A stretch of 47,604 bases of DNA from an uncultured Flavobacteriales bacterium. GTDB lineage: Bacteria > Bacteroidota > Bacteroidia > Flavobacteriales > BACL11. The translations under genes were made by a program, and so were the position numbers. The notes under the pieces were generated by a model. It made no database searches and was not told where the DNA came from. It saw nothing but the letters and a program-made list of their open reading frames with translations. Positions 27,401-35,103 of this stretch are shown in pieces. Numbering within the stretch: position 1 is the stretch's first letter; every line of letters begins with the position of its first letter. The stretch covers positions 1-47,604 of the forward strand of contig CAJQJY010000014.1 of assembly GCA_905478765.1 (NCBI GenBank), read 5' to 3'.

Positions 27401-27747
27401 CTTTTATTGTTAAGTTTGTTTAGGACTTCTGCTCTTAAAAGGATGTTAGCATTATCAGTTTCTTCTATTTGGTAAGCTCTTCTATATGATGCTGGAAAAA
27501 AGAAAACTTCATTTTTGAGTAGGTTTTCTATGTCATTTACAAAGTAGGATGCTTCTTCCTTATCTCTAAAAATAAAAAGATGAGGTTTGTTGCTTTCTCT
27601 TACAGCTGAACTAGCTGTTGTTGCAAATGAGGAACCAATTAAACCTTTAAGTTGAATTTTAGTGTTACCAATTGCAACAGCTGATTTTAAGGAATTAGTC
27701 TGTTTTGGAGTTCCAAAATAAGTAAGTAATGGTGCTTGTACTGCCAA
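24424..27747 (-). CDS. mfd: Transcription-repair coupling factor
   Basis: Mfd removes RNA polymerase stalled at DNA lesions and recruits UvrA. The 1107-aa protein has the full architecture: a UvrB-like N-terminal region (SAVRESNKPHLFIFRDKEEASYFVNDIENLL, then RGGILDVYSY) and a CarD-like RNA-polymerase-interacting domain (LGDFVTHIDHGIGKFEGL...YKAGDILYISIHSLHKIAKF). A RecG-like translocase follows with Walker A GDVGFGKTE, the DEEQ box (IIDEEQKFGV), SATPIPRTL, and the translocation motif region QMRGRVGRSNKKAFCYL. A C-terminal D7 domain ends it. It begins directly after the phosphofructokinase stop (27748/27747), so the two are cotranscribed. Confidence 0.97.
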   Translation of the reverse strand: MAVQAPLLTYFGTPKQTNSLKSAVAIGNTKIQLKGLIGSSFATTASSAVRESNKPHLFIFRDKEEASYFVNDIENLLKNEVFFFPASYRRAYQIEETDNANILLRAEVLNKLNNKRNPIIVTYSEALSEKVVSRKELKKHTITLKKGEDIAIEDLEEILQDLHFEAVDFVIEVGQYSIRGGILDVYSYADEYPFRLEFFDTEIESIRTFDVNTQLSLHSEDKITIIPNTEAKKSKNTQVSFLEYLPSNSVIWTKDIKYTKGILTDYFARAEEEYQKIKESVINHLDPKYLFTNGEDFSVELKNYCIIENANNTYFDSDKTIVVNTTSLTKINKQFDLLKEDLLKNKEQGLQNIILCSSDEQEERFNAIFKHSEEELNYKCILFSLHEGFIDFTNKQAIYTDHQIFDRYHKFKSKTKFTDKQAITIKQLTQLELGDFVTHIDHGIGKFEGLHKIENNGKYQEVIKLTYKAGDILYISIHSLHKIAKFSGKEGGVPKINQLGSPVWKKTKAKTKLRVKKIAFNLINLYAKRKLKKGFAFAPDTYLQHELEASFMYEDTPDQSKATIAIKDDMEKEMPMDRLVCGDVGFGKTEIAIRAAFKAVADSKQVAVLVPTTILALQHYKTFKKRFKHLPCTVDYINRFKTPKQQRETLEKVARGEIDILIGTHRIVGKDVKFLDLGLMIIDEEQKFGVNIKDKLKLFKENIDTLTLSATPIPRTLQFSLLGARDLSLINTPPPNRQSVETNIIGFNQEIIRDAISYEMARNGQIFFIHNRIENIKEVAGLLQRLCPDAKIRTGHGQMEGKQLEELMIDFMEGDFDVLVSTTIIENGVDVPNANTIIINNAQNFGLSDLHQMRGRVGRSNKKAFCYLISPPLHTVSEESRKRLTALEQFSTLGSGFKIAMRDLDIRGAGDLLGADQSGFINEIGFETYQKILNEAIEELKHEKFKDLFEDETERFYVKDCQLDTDLEILIPDTYVSNISERLNLYKELNNFTEEEEIMTFIEQLNDRFGSVPREIYNVCDALRLRWFAKEIGFERIILKNKKMRAYFPSKADSPYYNSDAFKKSLDYLKHHFDSCEMTEKKGKLSIRIKDISDIKGALKVCKEIVG

Positions 27748-28938
27748 TTATATTGCCTTGATTTCATTCATCATTTTCTTGTACCAATCTTGATTTACAT
27801 CAAATGCTTTCCCTCCTTTAATTCTGTTAAATTCAATGCATGTAAGTTTATTATTGTTATCTTCATCCCATCCTGCCACTCCACTTATTCCTGCGACTGC
27901 TGATTTTACCGCATGATCAGCTACTTCAAATATTAAATCCAAATCAGCTTTATTTGCTTTTGATGATCTTCCAAAATAACCACTTTTTTGAACGAGTACT
28001 TTGTTAGCGTTTAATCGTTTGCCTAATTGTTTCGCAAACCATTGTCCTGGCTTTAGCTCGTCAAGTCTAACATGTCCAAAGGCATCACGTAAAACGGTTT
28101 CTCCACTTTTTTCAGTTTCTGTAATAATTACGTCCATTCCAGCACCTTCACTTAAAAATACATTTACACAATCATATTTATCCATTACTTTATTAAGGCG
28201 TTCGCATTCTTTCTCAAAGTTAATTTCTTCTTCAGGTAATAATACCGAGTGCACCTCCCACTTCTCTTTGCTAACCCCAACTTCTGGTATAAAATTGATG
28301 TTATCTAATCTGTTGCGGTATGCTAATGCAGTAGCTGCAGTTAGCCAACCACAATGTCTGCCCATTAATTCATGTATTATAAGCTGCCTATCAGAAGTTG
28401 TATTTTCATTTACTACATTTTCAAAAAATATTGCTCCTTGTTCTGCTGCCGTCCAAGCACCTAAAGTTTGTGCGATTGGGAATACATCATTATCCACAGT
28501 TTTTGGCAAACCAACTACAGTTAAATTGTAATTATTTTCTTTTAAGTAGTTTGATAAATCTGCTGCTGTTGTGTTTGTGTCATCTCCACCAATTGTATGT
28601 AGTATTGTTATCCCATCTTTTACTAATTGATTAGCTGCTACTTCAAGTGGATTTTCACCTTCTTTCACATATGATTTTTTGATGCAATCCTGAATGTTAG
28701 TTAGTTTTACTCGGCTATTTCCTATTGGAGATCCTCCAAATTGGTAAAACTTATCAGTATTTCCTAAAAGTGATTTTGGAAAATTGATAGAGTTGCCTAA
28801 TAACAAGCCTTTGTATCCATTTAAGTATCCAATAATTTCTGAATCAGGGTAGGATCTTAAGTAATTTTCAGTTAATCGACCAATTGATGCTGATAAGCAT
28901 GGAGCAATTCCTCCAGATGTTAAAAATGCAATCTTCAT
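27748..28938 (-). CDS. Phosphofructokinase, probably pyrophosphate-dependent
   Basis: This enzyme phosphorylates fructose 6-phosphate in glycolysis; the PPi-dependent type is reversible. The 396-aa protein has the group II phosphofructokinase pattern: FLTSGGIAPCLSA (6-18), GGDDTNT (117-123), PKTVDND (145-151) and MGRHCGWLT (192-200). Two positions point to pyrophosphate rather than ATP. The second Asp of GGDD stands where ATP enzymes have Gly, and Lys in PKTVDND stands where they have Gly. FGHVRLDELKPG is the following family motif. The ATG at 28938 gives the usual N-terminus. It precedes mfd without a gap and diverges from the aspartate kinase gene. Confidence 0.88.
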   Translation of the reverse strand: MKIAFLTSGGIAPCLSASIGRLTENYLRSYPDSEIIGYLNGYKGLLLGNSINFPKSLLGNTDKFYQFGGSPIGNSRVKLTNIQDCIKKSYVKEGENPLEVAANQLVKDGITILHTIGGDDTNTTAADLSNYLKENNYNLTVVGLPKTVDNDVFPIAQTLGAWTAAEQGAIFFENVVNENTTSDRQLIIHELMGRHCGWLTAATALAYRNRLDNINFIPEVGVSKEKWEVHSVLLPEEEINFEKECERLNKVMDKYDCVNVFLSEGAGMDVIITETEKSGETVLRDAFGHVRLDELKPGQWFAKQLGKRLNANKVLVQKSGYFGRSSKANKADLDLIFEVADHAVKSAVAGISGVAGWDEDNNNKLTCIEFNRIKGGKAFDVNQDWYKKMMNEIKAI

Positions 28939-29000
28939 TTTGAGTGTTATTTGATTGCAAATATCTAAAAATTTAAAGGATTTGATGAGAAAATAATCTT

Positions 29001-29040
29001 TACTTTGTACCTGATTTTTAATCCTGTAATGTACAAAGTA
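29001..29040. repeat. Perfect 10-bp inverted repeat around the lysC start
   Basis: TACTTTGTAC (29001-29010) and its exact reverse complement GTACAAAGTA (29031-29040) are separated by 20 nt. The right arm includes the G of the lysC ATG (29029-29031) and codons 2-4. The left arm includes a degenerate -7 element (TTACTTTG, 29000-29007), with TTTG at 28981-28984 as a possible -33 element. It may be a paired operator or, if transcription starts further upstream, an mRNA hairpin covering the start codon. Confidence 0.55.
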
Positions 29041-30276
29041 TTTAAATTTGGTGGGGCATCAATTAAAGATGTAGAAAGCATTAAGAATGTTGGAGATATT
29101 CTTCTTTCATATGATGCAGAAAAATTAGTAGTAGTTTTTTCAGCAATGGGAAAAGTTACTAATATGCTTGAAAAAGTTGTGGACTCTTATGTTACAAAAT
29201 CTAATGATTCAATTGAAAAATTGCAAGATGTTAAAGATTTTCATGACAATATTTTATCACAACTTTTTGATAAGAAACATGCTATTTATGATGAGGTAAA
29301 TAATCTTTTTGTTGAGATTGAATGGATACTTGAAGATGATCCAAATCAAGAATACCCCTATAATTACGATCAAATAGTTTCTATTGGGGAGTTTCTTTCA
29401 ACTAAAATTATGAGTGCTTATTTACATCAAATAGGTTTTTATAATAAATGGATTGATGCTCGTGATTTAATTAGAACTAATAATGCTTACAGAAATGCAA
29501 AAGTAGATTGGAAAACTACTACTTCATTTGTCAATAATCAAATTAAAGAAAAACATTCAGTTACTCAAGGTTTTATTGGCTGTACTTCTGAGAACTTTAC
29601 TTCAACTCTAGGCAGAGAGGGGAGTGATTTTACAGCATCTATTTTGGCTTTTGCTTTAAATGCTGCTGAGGTTGTGATTTGGAAAGATGTACCTGGAATG
29701 ATGAATGCCGACCCTAAATATTTTAGTGAAGCTACTTTGTTGGATAGAATCTCCTTTGATGAAGCAATTGAGTTGGCTTATTTTGGTGCAAAAGTGATAC
29801 ATCCCAAAACAATTCAGCCTTTAAAGCAGAAGGGCATCCCTTTGTATATTAAGTCATTTTTAAGACCAAGTGAAAGAGGTTCTAAAATTTCAGAAGGCAT
29901 TGCAACAAGCCCTAAAACACCATCATATATTGTTAAGGAGAATCAAATTCTGATTTCAATTTCTGATACTTCATTGTCTTTTATTGTTGAAACACATATG
30001 AGTAAGATATTTTCGCTTTTATCTAAATATAGTGTTAGAGTAAATATGATGCAAAACTCAGCCGTTTCATTTTCTATTTGTGTAGATAATGATGCTCATA
30101 AAGTCCCAAGACTTTTGGATGATTTAAAAAATGATTTTGAGGTATTTTTTAATGAATGTTTAAAGCTTTATACTATCAGGCACTATACAAGTGATTCTGT
30201 AAAGATTCTTGTTAAGAATAAAGATGTAATTTTAGAACAGAAATCTAGAAATACTTTGCAAATAGTAGCAAAGTAA
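29029..30276 (+). CDS. lysC: Aspartate kinase (monofunctional)
   Basis: Aspartate kinase makes aspartyl phosphate, the entry to lysine, threonine, methionine and diaminopimelate synthesis. The 415-aa protein from the ATG at 29029 opens with the amino-acid kinase signature VFKFGGAS (residues 4-11). It contains GFIGCTSENFTSTLGREGSDFTASILAFALNA and WKDVPGMMNADPKYF. The C-terminal third is a pair of ACT-like regulatory modules (QILISISDTSLSFI... VRVNMMQNSAVSFSICVD). There is no fused homoserine dehydrogenase. The alternative TTG at 29005 lies in the promoter-like element and is rejected. The gene is flanked by an unusual 10-bp inverted repeat at its start. The symbol is given by function; which effector controls it cannot be told. 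Confidence 0.88.
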   Translation: MYKVFKFGGASIKDVESIKNVGDILLSYDAEKLVVVFSAMGKVTNMLEKVVDSYVTKSNDSIEKLQDVKDFHDNILSQLFDKKHAIYDEVNNLFVEIEWILEDDPNQEYPYNYDQIVSIGEFLSTKIMSAYLHQIGFYNKWIDARDLIRTNNAYRNAKVDWKTTTSFVNNQIKEKHSVTQGFIGCTSENFTSTLGREGSDFTASILAFALNAAEVVIWKDVPGMMNADPKYFSEATLLDRISFDEAIELAYFGAKVIHPKTIQPLKQKGIPLYIKSFLRPSERGSKISEGIATSPKTPSYIVKENQILISISDTSLSFIVETHMSKIFSLLSKYSVRVNMMQNSAVSFSICVDNDAHKVPRLLDDLKNDFEVFFNECLKLYTIRHYTSDSVKILVKNKDVILEQKSRNTLQIVAK

Positions 30277-30295
30277 ATTATAACCTTTTAATACG

Positions 30296-30303
30296 TATAT
30301 TTG
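30296..30303 (+). promoter_or_regulatory. -7 element of the 591-aa protein gene
   Basis: TATATTTG matches TAnnTTTG perfectly and ends 21 nt before the ATG at 30325. It gives the gene its own start site, separate from lysC 48 nt upstream. The -33 region is not recognisable. Confidence 0.6.
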
Positions 30304-30324
30304 CACCCAAATTTTGTTTATAAT

Positions 30325-32100
30325 ATGACTTCACAACATACTTTTCATATTCCTGTAATGGGAACAGCATTTACGGCAGATTCTCCATTAAAAGTAGCAC
30401 ATTATGGTATCAATACTGTAATTGCATTGGCTGATGATGTTTTGTTGGAGCGATTAAGAAAATATTATTCTGATTTGAATGATATTTATTATGATGAAAT
30501 TAAGAACAATACAGTTGATTATAGAGCTGAGAGAATTACTGCTTATTTGGATGTGGTAAATAAAATTGTTTCTGATAAATTTGATGAATTTACTACTTCT
30601 ACTAAAGATAAATTTGAAGAAGTAAAGAAGTATTTTGCAATGTTGCCTGAAAGTAGTGATGTTAAGCGAGAATTCAATAAGTTAATTGAAAATTCATTTA
30701 GTTTTGATGACTTATCAGTTTGGTTAAAGAATAATTTATCAATGGGAAGTATTGATGTAAACATCATGACTAAAGTTGATAAGAAGAATTATTTTAAAAA
30801 AGAGGAGTTACCTTCTGAGTATAATGACGCTCATGCAGGATTAAGAGGATATGCTAATTCTGATTTAGCTTCTTCTGTAATTTTCTCTGCAGGAATGAAT
30901 CCAAGACTGTATGGGTATATTGCACAATTTGATGATTTTTTCCCTGATGTAAATGGATATATTAAGAAGAAAATAGTTTTAAAAGTATCTGATTATCGAT
31001 CAGCAATTATTCAAGGTAAATTTTTAGCTAAAAAAGGACTTTGGATTTCAGAATATCGTATTGAGTCAGGCTTGAATTGTGGAGGTCATGCTTTTGCAAC
31101 TGATGGTTATCTAATGGGACCAATATTAGCAGAGTTTAGAGATAGAAGACAAGAATTAGTTGATGAACTTTATGCAATTTGCAAGTCAGCATTAGAGGCT
31201 AATGGAAAAGTAGTGCCAAATGATACTTTGGCTGTTACTATTACAGCACAAGGTGGAGTTGCAACTTCTGAGGAGCATGATTTTTTAATTGACCATTATA
31301 AATTAGATACTGTTGGCTGGGGAACGCCATTTTTATTAGTTCCTGAAGCAACTACTGTTGATAAAGCGACAATGAAACAATTACAAGATGCAAAGGAAAA
31401 AGATCTATATTTAAGTAATGTTTCTCCTTTAGGAGTTCCGTTTAATAACTTGAGAAATTCATCAAAAGATGTAGAAAAATTTCAAAAAATTGAAGAGGGA
31501 AAACCAGGGAGTCCTTGTCCAAGAAAATTCTTGGCATTGAGTGATGAGTATGGCACGCAAGGAGTTTGCACCGCTTCTCGTTTATTTCAAAAAAATAAAA
31601 TTGAAGAGAAAGGAATTTCTGATCAAATTACCGACAAGACCTGTTTGTGTATGGGATTAGCAGCTACAGCAGTTATTAACTATGGGATAGAAACACGTGA
31701 AAGCAAAGGGGTTTCAATTTGCCCTGGTCCAAATATGGCTTATTTTAATCAGGAACTTTCTCTACAAGACATGTCACATCACATCTATAATGGTGAGGAA
31801 GGTATTGTTCGTGCTGATAGGCCTCATATGTTTGTAAATGAATTAGTTATGTATTTAAAATACTTATCTGAAAAGATAGAAGAACACAAAGAAGATTGGG
31901 GAAGAAAATCAGGCAGATATTTGAATGGGTTTACTGCAAATATGAATGAAGGAATTTCTTATTATCAAGAAATGTTTACTTCTATTGGAGATACTTTTAA
32001 TTCTGTAAAGGAATCAGCTATAAACTCATTAAATGATGCAGCTACAAGTATGCAAAAAATGGGAGATGAGATAGCAACTCTTATTGAAGAGAAGAAGTAA
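30325..32100 (+). CDS. Conserved protein of unknown function with FMN TIM-barrel-like motifs
   Basis: A 591-aa soluble protein, with no signal peptide or TM segment. I recognise it only as a conserved Bacteroidota-type protein. Several motifs recall nitronate monooxygenase/FabK-like FMN barrels: IPVMGTAFTADSPLKVAHYGI near the N-terminus (like the P-x-M-A strand and following helix), SGLNCGGHAF at about 249-258 (like E-A-G-G-H), and ITAQGGVATSEEHDFLI...VGWGTPFLLVPEA at about 306-342 (like the A-G-G-I...G-T-x-F phosphate site). An acidic helical insert lies at about 40-140. The C-terminal third has clustered cysteines (Cys398, 415, 440, 442, 466), which suggest a metal or Fe-S site. The TTG at 30301 overlaps the -7 box and is rejected as a start. 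The enzyme assignment is inference. Confidence 0.72.
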   Translation: MTSQHTFHIPVMGTAFTADSPLKVAHYGINTVIALADDVLLERLRKYYSDLNDIYYDEIKNNTVDYRAERITAYLDVVNKIVSDKFDEFTTSTKDKFEEVKKYFAMLPESSDVKREFNKLIENSFSFDDLSVWLKNNLSMGSIDVNIMTKVDKKNYFKKEELPSEYNDAHAGLRGYANSDLASSVIFSAGMNPRLYGYIAQFDDFFPDVNGYIKKKIVLKVSDYRSAIIQGKFLAKKGLWISEYRIESGLNCGGHAFATDGYLMGPILAEFRDRRQELVDELYAICKSALEANGKVVPNDTLAVTITAQGGVATSEEHDFLIDHYKLDTVGWGTPFLLVPEATTVDKATMKQLQDAKEKDLYLSNVSPLGVPFNNLRNSSKDVEKFQKIEEGKPGSPCPRKFLALSDEYGTQGVCTASRLFQKNKIEEKGISDQITDKTCLCMGLAATAVINYGIETRESKGVSICPGPNMAYFNQELSLQDMSHHIYNGEEGIVRADRPHMFVNELVMYLKYLSEKIEEHKEDWGRKSGRYLNGFTANMNEGISYYQEMFTSIGDTFNSVKESAINSLNDAATSMQKMGDEIATLIEEKK

Positions 32101-33007
32101 TTTTCACTAACAAAATTTTAGCAATTTTAATGTTACTTTCGTGTGTCCAGCCTGCAATATGAGGAGAAAGGATCGTTTTTTTACTATCAATTAAGTGTTG
32201 CATTTCAGTTGTAAGTCCGTCTTTACTCAATTTCTCAAAAGATGTTTTTTCGTATTCTAATACATCAAGGCAAGCGCCCTTAATTTTTCCATTATTAAGC
32301 CCTTTTACTAAGCTAATAGTGTTAACGCATTTTCCTCTTGCAGTATTGATCAGATAGAAATCTTTTTCAAAATTATTAATGAATTTATCATCAACTAAAT
32401 AAGTAGTTTCTTCCGTTAATGGTATATGTAGACTTACAATATCAGCCTTTTTATATATGTTTTCCATATTACTTTGGTAGGTGTAATTATTTAGGTATTT
32501 ATCAAAAGCTAATATAGTTACATCAAACCCTTTTAATGCTTCTGTAAATGCTGATCCGTTATTCCCAAATCCAATAATTCCTATAGTCTTGCCTGAAAGC
32601 TCTACACCTCTATTTGCTTCTCTTTCCCAAATTCCATTTCTCACTTCTTGGTTAGATTTATTAAGGTTATTAAATAAAGAAAGGAGCATTCCAAGAGCAT
32701 GTTCAGCAACTGCTTGCCTGTTACCTACAGCAGCATTGTAGCATTTTATATTTTTACTTTGTGCGTATTCTGTATTTATGTTTTCCAGTCCACTACCTGC
32801 TCGTGCTATAAATTTCAAGTTAGTTGCTTTGTCAATAAATTGCCTGTCAATTTTAAACCTACTTCTTATAATTATTCCTTCATAGCCATCTATTATATCT
32901 TCAATTTCTGATTTACTTTTTTTATAAGCTGTATCGCAACAATAATTTAGTTTTTCTAATTCTTCTTTTAAAAGAGGGTGTATGGTATCTATAAAAAGGA
33001 TTTTCAT
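32081..33007 (-). CDS. D-isomer-specific 2-hydroxyacid dehydrogenase (phosphoglycerate-dehydrogenase-like)
   Basis: A 308-aa NAD-dependent dehydrogenase of the 2-hydroxyacid family, reducing 2-keto acids or oxidising D-2-hydroxyacids. The Rossmann motif GFGNNG is at 146-151. The catalytic set is present: Arg in INTARGK (Arg224), Glu in DVLEYE (Glu251 region) and His in SPHIAGWT (His283). I start at the ATG at 33007, 1 nt after the mgtE stop; upstream extension gives a hydrophobic stretch that lies inside mgtE. It is short, with no C-terminal ACT or regulatory domain, and no serC beside it, so a role in serine synthesis is possible but unproven. Its last 20 nt overlap the convergent 591-aa gene. 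Confidence 0.87.
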   Translation of the reverse strand: MKILFIDTIHPLLKEELEKLNYCCDTAYKKSKSEIEDIIDGYEGIIIRSRFKIDRQFIDKATNLKFIARAGSGLENINTEYAQSKNIKCYNAAVGNRQAVAEHALGMLLSLFNNLNKSNQEVRNGIWEREANRGVELSGKTIGIIGFGNNGSAFTEALKGFDVTILAFDKYLNNYTYQSNMENIYKKADIVSLHIPLTEETTYLVDDKFINNFEKDFYLINTARGKCVNTISLVKGLNNGKIKGACLDVLEYEKTSFEKLSKDGLTTEMQHLIDSKKTILSPHIAGWTHESNIKIAKILLVKITSSLQ

Positions 33008-33008
33008 T

Positions 33009-34361
33009 TTATAGAATGGCTTGTCCAATCCAAAAATAAATAAACAAACCAAGTACATCATTTACAGTAGTGATAAAAGGACCGGTTGCTAATGCCGGAT
33101 CAATCTTGTATTTTTCTAATGTTAATGGAATAAATGTTCCAAATACTGCAGCAAAAATAATTACTGCTAGTAGTGAAATACTTACTGTAAGGCTAAGTTC
33201 TAAACTGTATCCTAAACCAAAAGCTGCACCTAAAATAATCACTGAACAAATTAACCCATTCAATAATCCTACACCTAATTCTTTTATCAATTTCTGAAGT
33301 AAATTCTCCATTTTAAGGGAGTCATTTGCCAATCCTTGCACAACTATTGCTGCTGATTGTACTCCAACATTACCTCCCATTGCAGCAATTAAGGGAATGA
33401 AAAATGCGAGTTCAAGATTTTCTTTTAAATCAAAAACACCAATAACTTCTGCGCCTAATAAACCGCCCATCATTCCGATAAGTAACCAAGGTAATCTAGC
33501 TCTTGTAAGTTCCCTTACACTATCACTACTTTCTACATCTTCTGTTATACCTGAAGCCATTTGATAATCTTTCTCGGCTTCTTCTTTTGCAACATCCATC
33601 ACATCATCAACTGTAATTCTTCCAATTAATCTTCCTAAGTTATCAATTACAGGCAGTGCAACTAAATCGTATTTCAGCATTATGTTCGCAACATCTTCAT
33701 CATCAGTTGTAGCTTTTACGGATGTAATTTCTGTAGTGATAATATCTCTTATTGAAGTTGATCTTTCTGTAAGTAAAAGTTTTCTTAATGAAAGAAGTCC
33801 AAGTAATTTATCATTATCATCTACTACATATATAGTGTAAACTTTTTTTACATCATCTGCCTGCTTTCGCATTTCTTTAAGGCATTGAACTGTATTCCAG
33901 TTTTCGTTTACTTTTATCAGCTCTTTTGCCATTAACCCACCGGCAGTATCTTCAGGATAATTTAACAAATCGCTAATATCTTTCGCTAGCTCCTCATCTT
34001 CAATATGAGATAAAACTTCTTCTTTTTTATCTTCTGATAACTCTCCAATGATATCTGCTGCATCATCTGATTCTAGGTTATCAATTACTTCTTTTGCAAT
34101 TTCTTTAGCAGATAAATCTTCTAATAACTCTTCTCTAGTATCATCTTCTAGCTCAACTAATACTGCTGCTGATTTCTCCTCATCTGAGATAAGTTCAAAT
34201 AAGTATTTTGCATTTTCTAATGATAAATCTTCAATAATTTCAGCAATATCAGCAATGTGTAATTCCACTATTCTTGAAATTAACTCATTTGAGTTTTGTG
34301 CTTCAATTAGTAAGGTTAGCTCATCAATATATGAGCTATTTATTTCTGTTTTATCTGACAT
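33009..34361 (-). CDS. mgtE: Magnesium transporter MgtE
   Basis: A Mg2+ channel of the inner membrane gated by cytosolic Mg2+. The 450-aa protein has the standard order. An N-terminal superhelical MgtE_N domain (about 20-130, with repeated Leu-Glu-Asp-Asp patterns) is followed by a CBS pair (about 135-255; LMAKELIKVNENWNTV, GRITVDDVMDVAKEEA). A five-helix membrane domain follows (about 285-450; RLPWLLIGMMGGLLGAEVIGVF, AAMGGNVGVQSAAIVVQGL, DPALATGPFITTVNDVLGLFIYF, which carries the pore Asp). It overlaps rsmA by 11 nt and is followed by the dehydrogenase after 1 nt. Confidence 0.95.
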   Translation of the reverse strand: MSDKTEINSSYIDELTLLIEAQNSNELISRIVELHIADIAEIIEDLSLENAKYLFELISDEEKSAAVLVELEDDTREELLEDLSAKEIAKEVIDNLESDDAADIIGELSEDKKEEVLSHIEDEELAKDISDLLNYPEDTAGGLMAKELIKVNENWNTVQCLKEMRKQADDVKKVYTIYVVDDNDKLLGLLSLRKLLLTERSTSIRDIITTEITSVKATTDDEDVANIMLKYDLVALPVIDNLGRLIGRITVDDVMDVAKEEAEKDYQMASGITEDVESSDSVRELTRARLPWLLIGMMGGLLGAEVIGVFDLKENLELAFFIPLIAAMGGNVGVQSAAIVVQGLANDSLKMENLLQKLIKELGVGLLNGLICSVIILGAAFGLGYSLELSLTVSISLLAVIIFAAVFGTFIPLTLEKYKIDPALATGPFITTVNDVLGLFIYFWIGQAIL

Positions 34362-35103
34362 GATTTGTAAGTTTTATAAAATCATCAACTGATAATTGTT
34401 CAGCTCGTAAAGCTAATAAATCTATAATCTCATTTCCATTTATTATCTCAAATGGTTTCATTGCATTTTTCAAAGTTTTCCTCCTTTGATTATATCCTGC
34501 TTTTACTACCCTTCTAAATTTTTTCTCGTCAACCGTCAGTGCTTTTCTGCTATTTCTTACTAATTTTATTACTCCTGATTTTACTTTTGGAGGTGGGTTG
34601 AATACATGTTCATCAACTGTAAAGCAATACTCAACATCATAAAAAGCTTGAAGAAAAACGGAAAGTATTCCTCTTTTTTTACCTTTTTTACAGGCAATTC
34701 TTTCTGCTACTTCCTTTTGAAACATTCCAACAACTTCAGGAATTTGATCTCTGTTTTCAAATGCTTTAAATAATATTTGAGAGGAGATATTGTAAGGAAA
34801 ATTTCCAATTAAGGAAAAGCTGTACGGGTATTGTTCTTTTAAATCAAGCTGTAGAAAATCACCTTCATGAATTTCTAATTCAGGGTAGTTTAATCTTAGA
34901 TAAAACACACTTTCTCTGTCAATTTCTACTACTTCTGTTATGCAATCTTTCTTTACTAGGTATTGAGTTAGAACACCCATTCCTGGCCCAATTTCTACCA
35001 CATTATTTGCTTTATCTGATAATAAATTTGTGATATCAAATGCAATTTGCTCATCATTTAAAAAATGTTGACCAAGATGTTTTTTAGCTCTTACATTTTT
35101 CAT
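34351..35103 (-). CDS. rsmA: 16S rRNA (A1518/A1519-N6) dimethyltransferase
   Basis: RsmA (KsgA) dimethylates two adjacent adenines near the 3' end of 16S rRNA, a late step of 30S assembly. The 250-aa protein has KKHLGQHFLNDEQIA (7-21), the SAM-binding VVEIGPGMGVLTQYL (about 35-49), the catalytic NFPYNISS (NLPY-type motif, about 100-107), and the C-terminal helical region with FNPPPKVKSGVI and NQRRKTLKNAMK. The start overlaps the ABC ATPase stop by one base (TAATG at 35101-35105). It overlaps mgtE by 11 nt. Confidence 0.97.
   Translation of the reverse strand: MKNVRAKKHLGQHFLNDEQIAFDITNLLSDKANNVVEIGPGMGVLTQYLVKKDCITEVVEIDRESVFYLRLNYPELEIHEGDFLQLDLKEQYPYSFSLIGNFPYNISSQILFKAFENRDQIPEVVGMFQKEVAERIACKKGKKRGILSVFLQAFYDVEYCFTVDEHVFNPPPKVKSGVIKLVRNSRKALTVDEKKFRRVVKAGYNQRRKTLKNAMKPFEIINGNEIIDLLALRAEQLSVDDFIKLTNHVR

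Noticed and set aside
28939-29028. Lysine riboswitch upstream of the aspartate kinase
   Set aside because: The gap is only 90 nt and lacks the multi-stem structure of that riboswitch; only the 10-bp inverted repeat is present.
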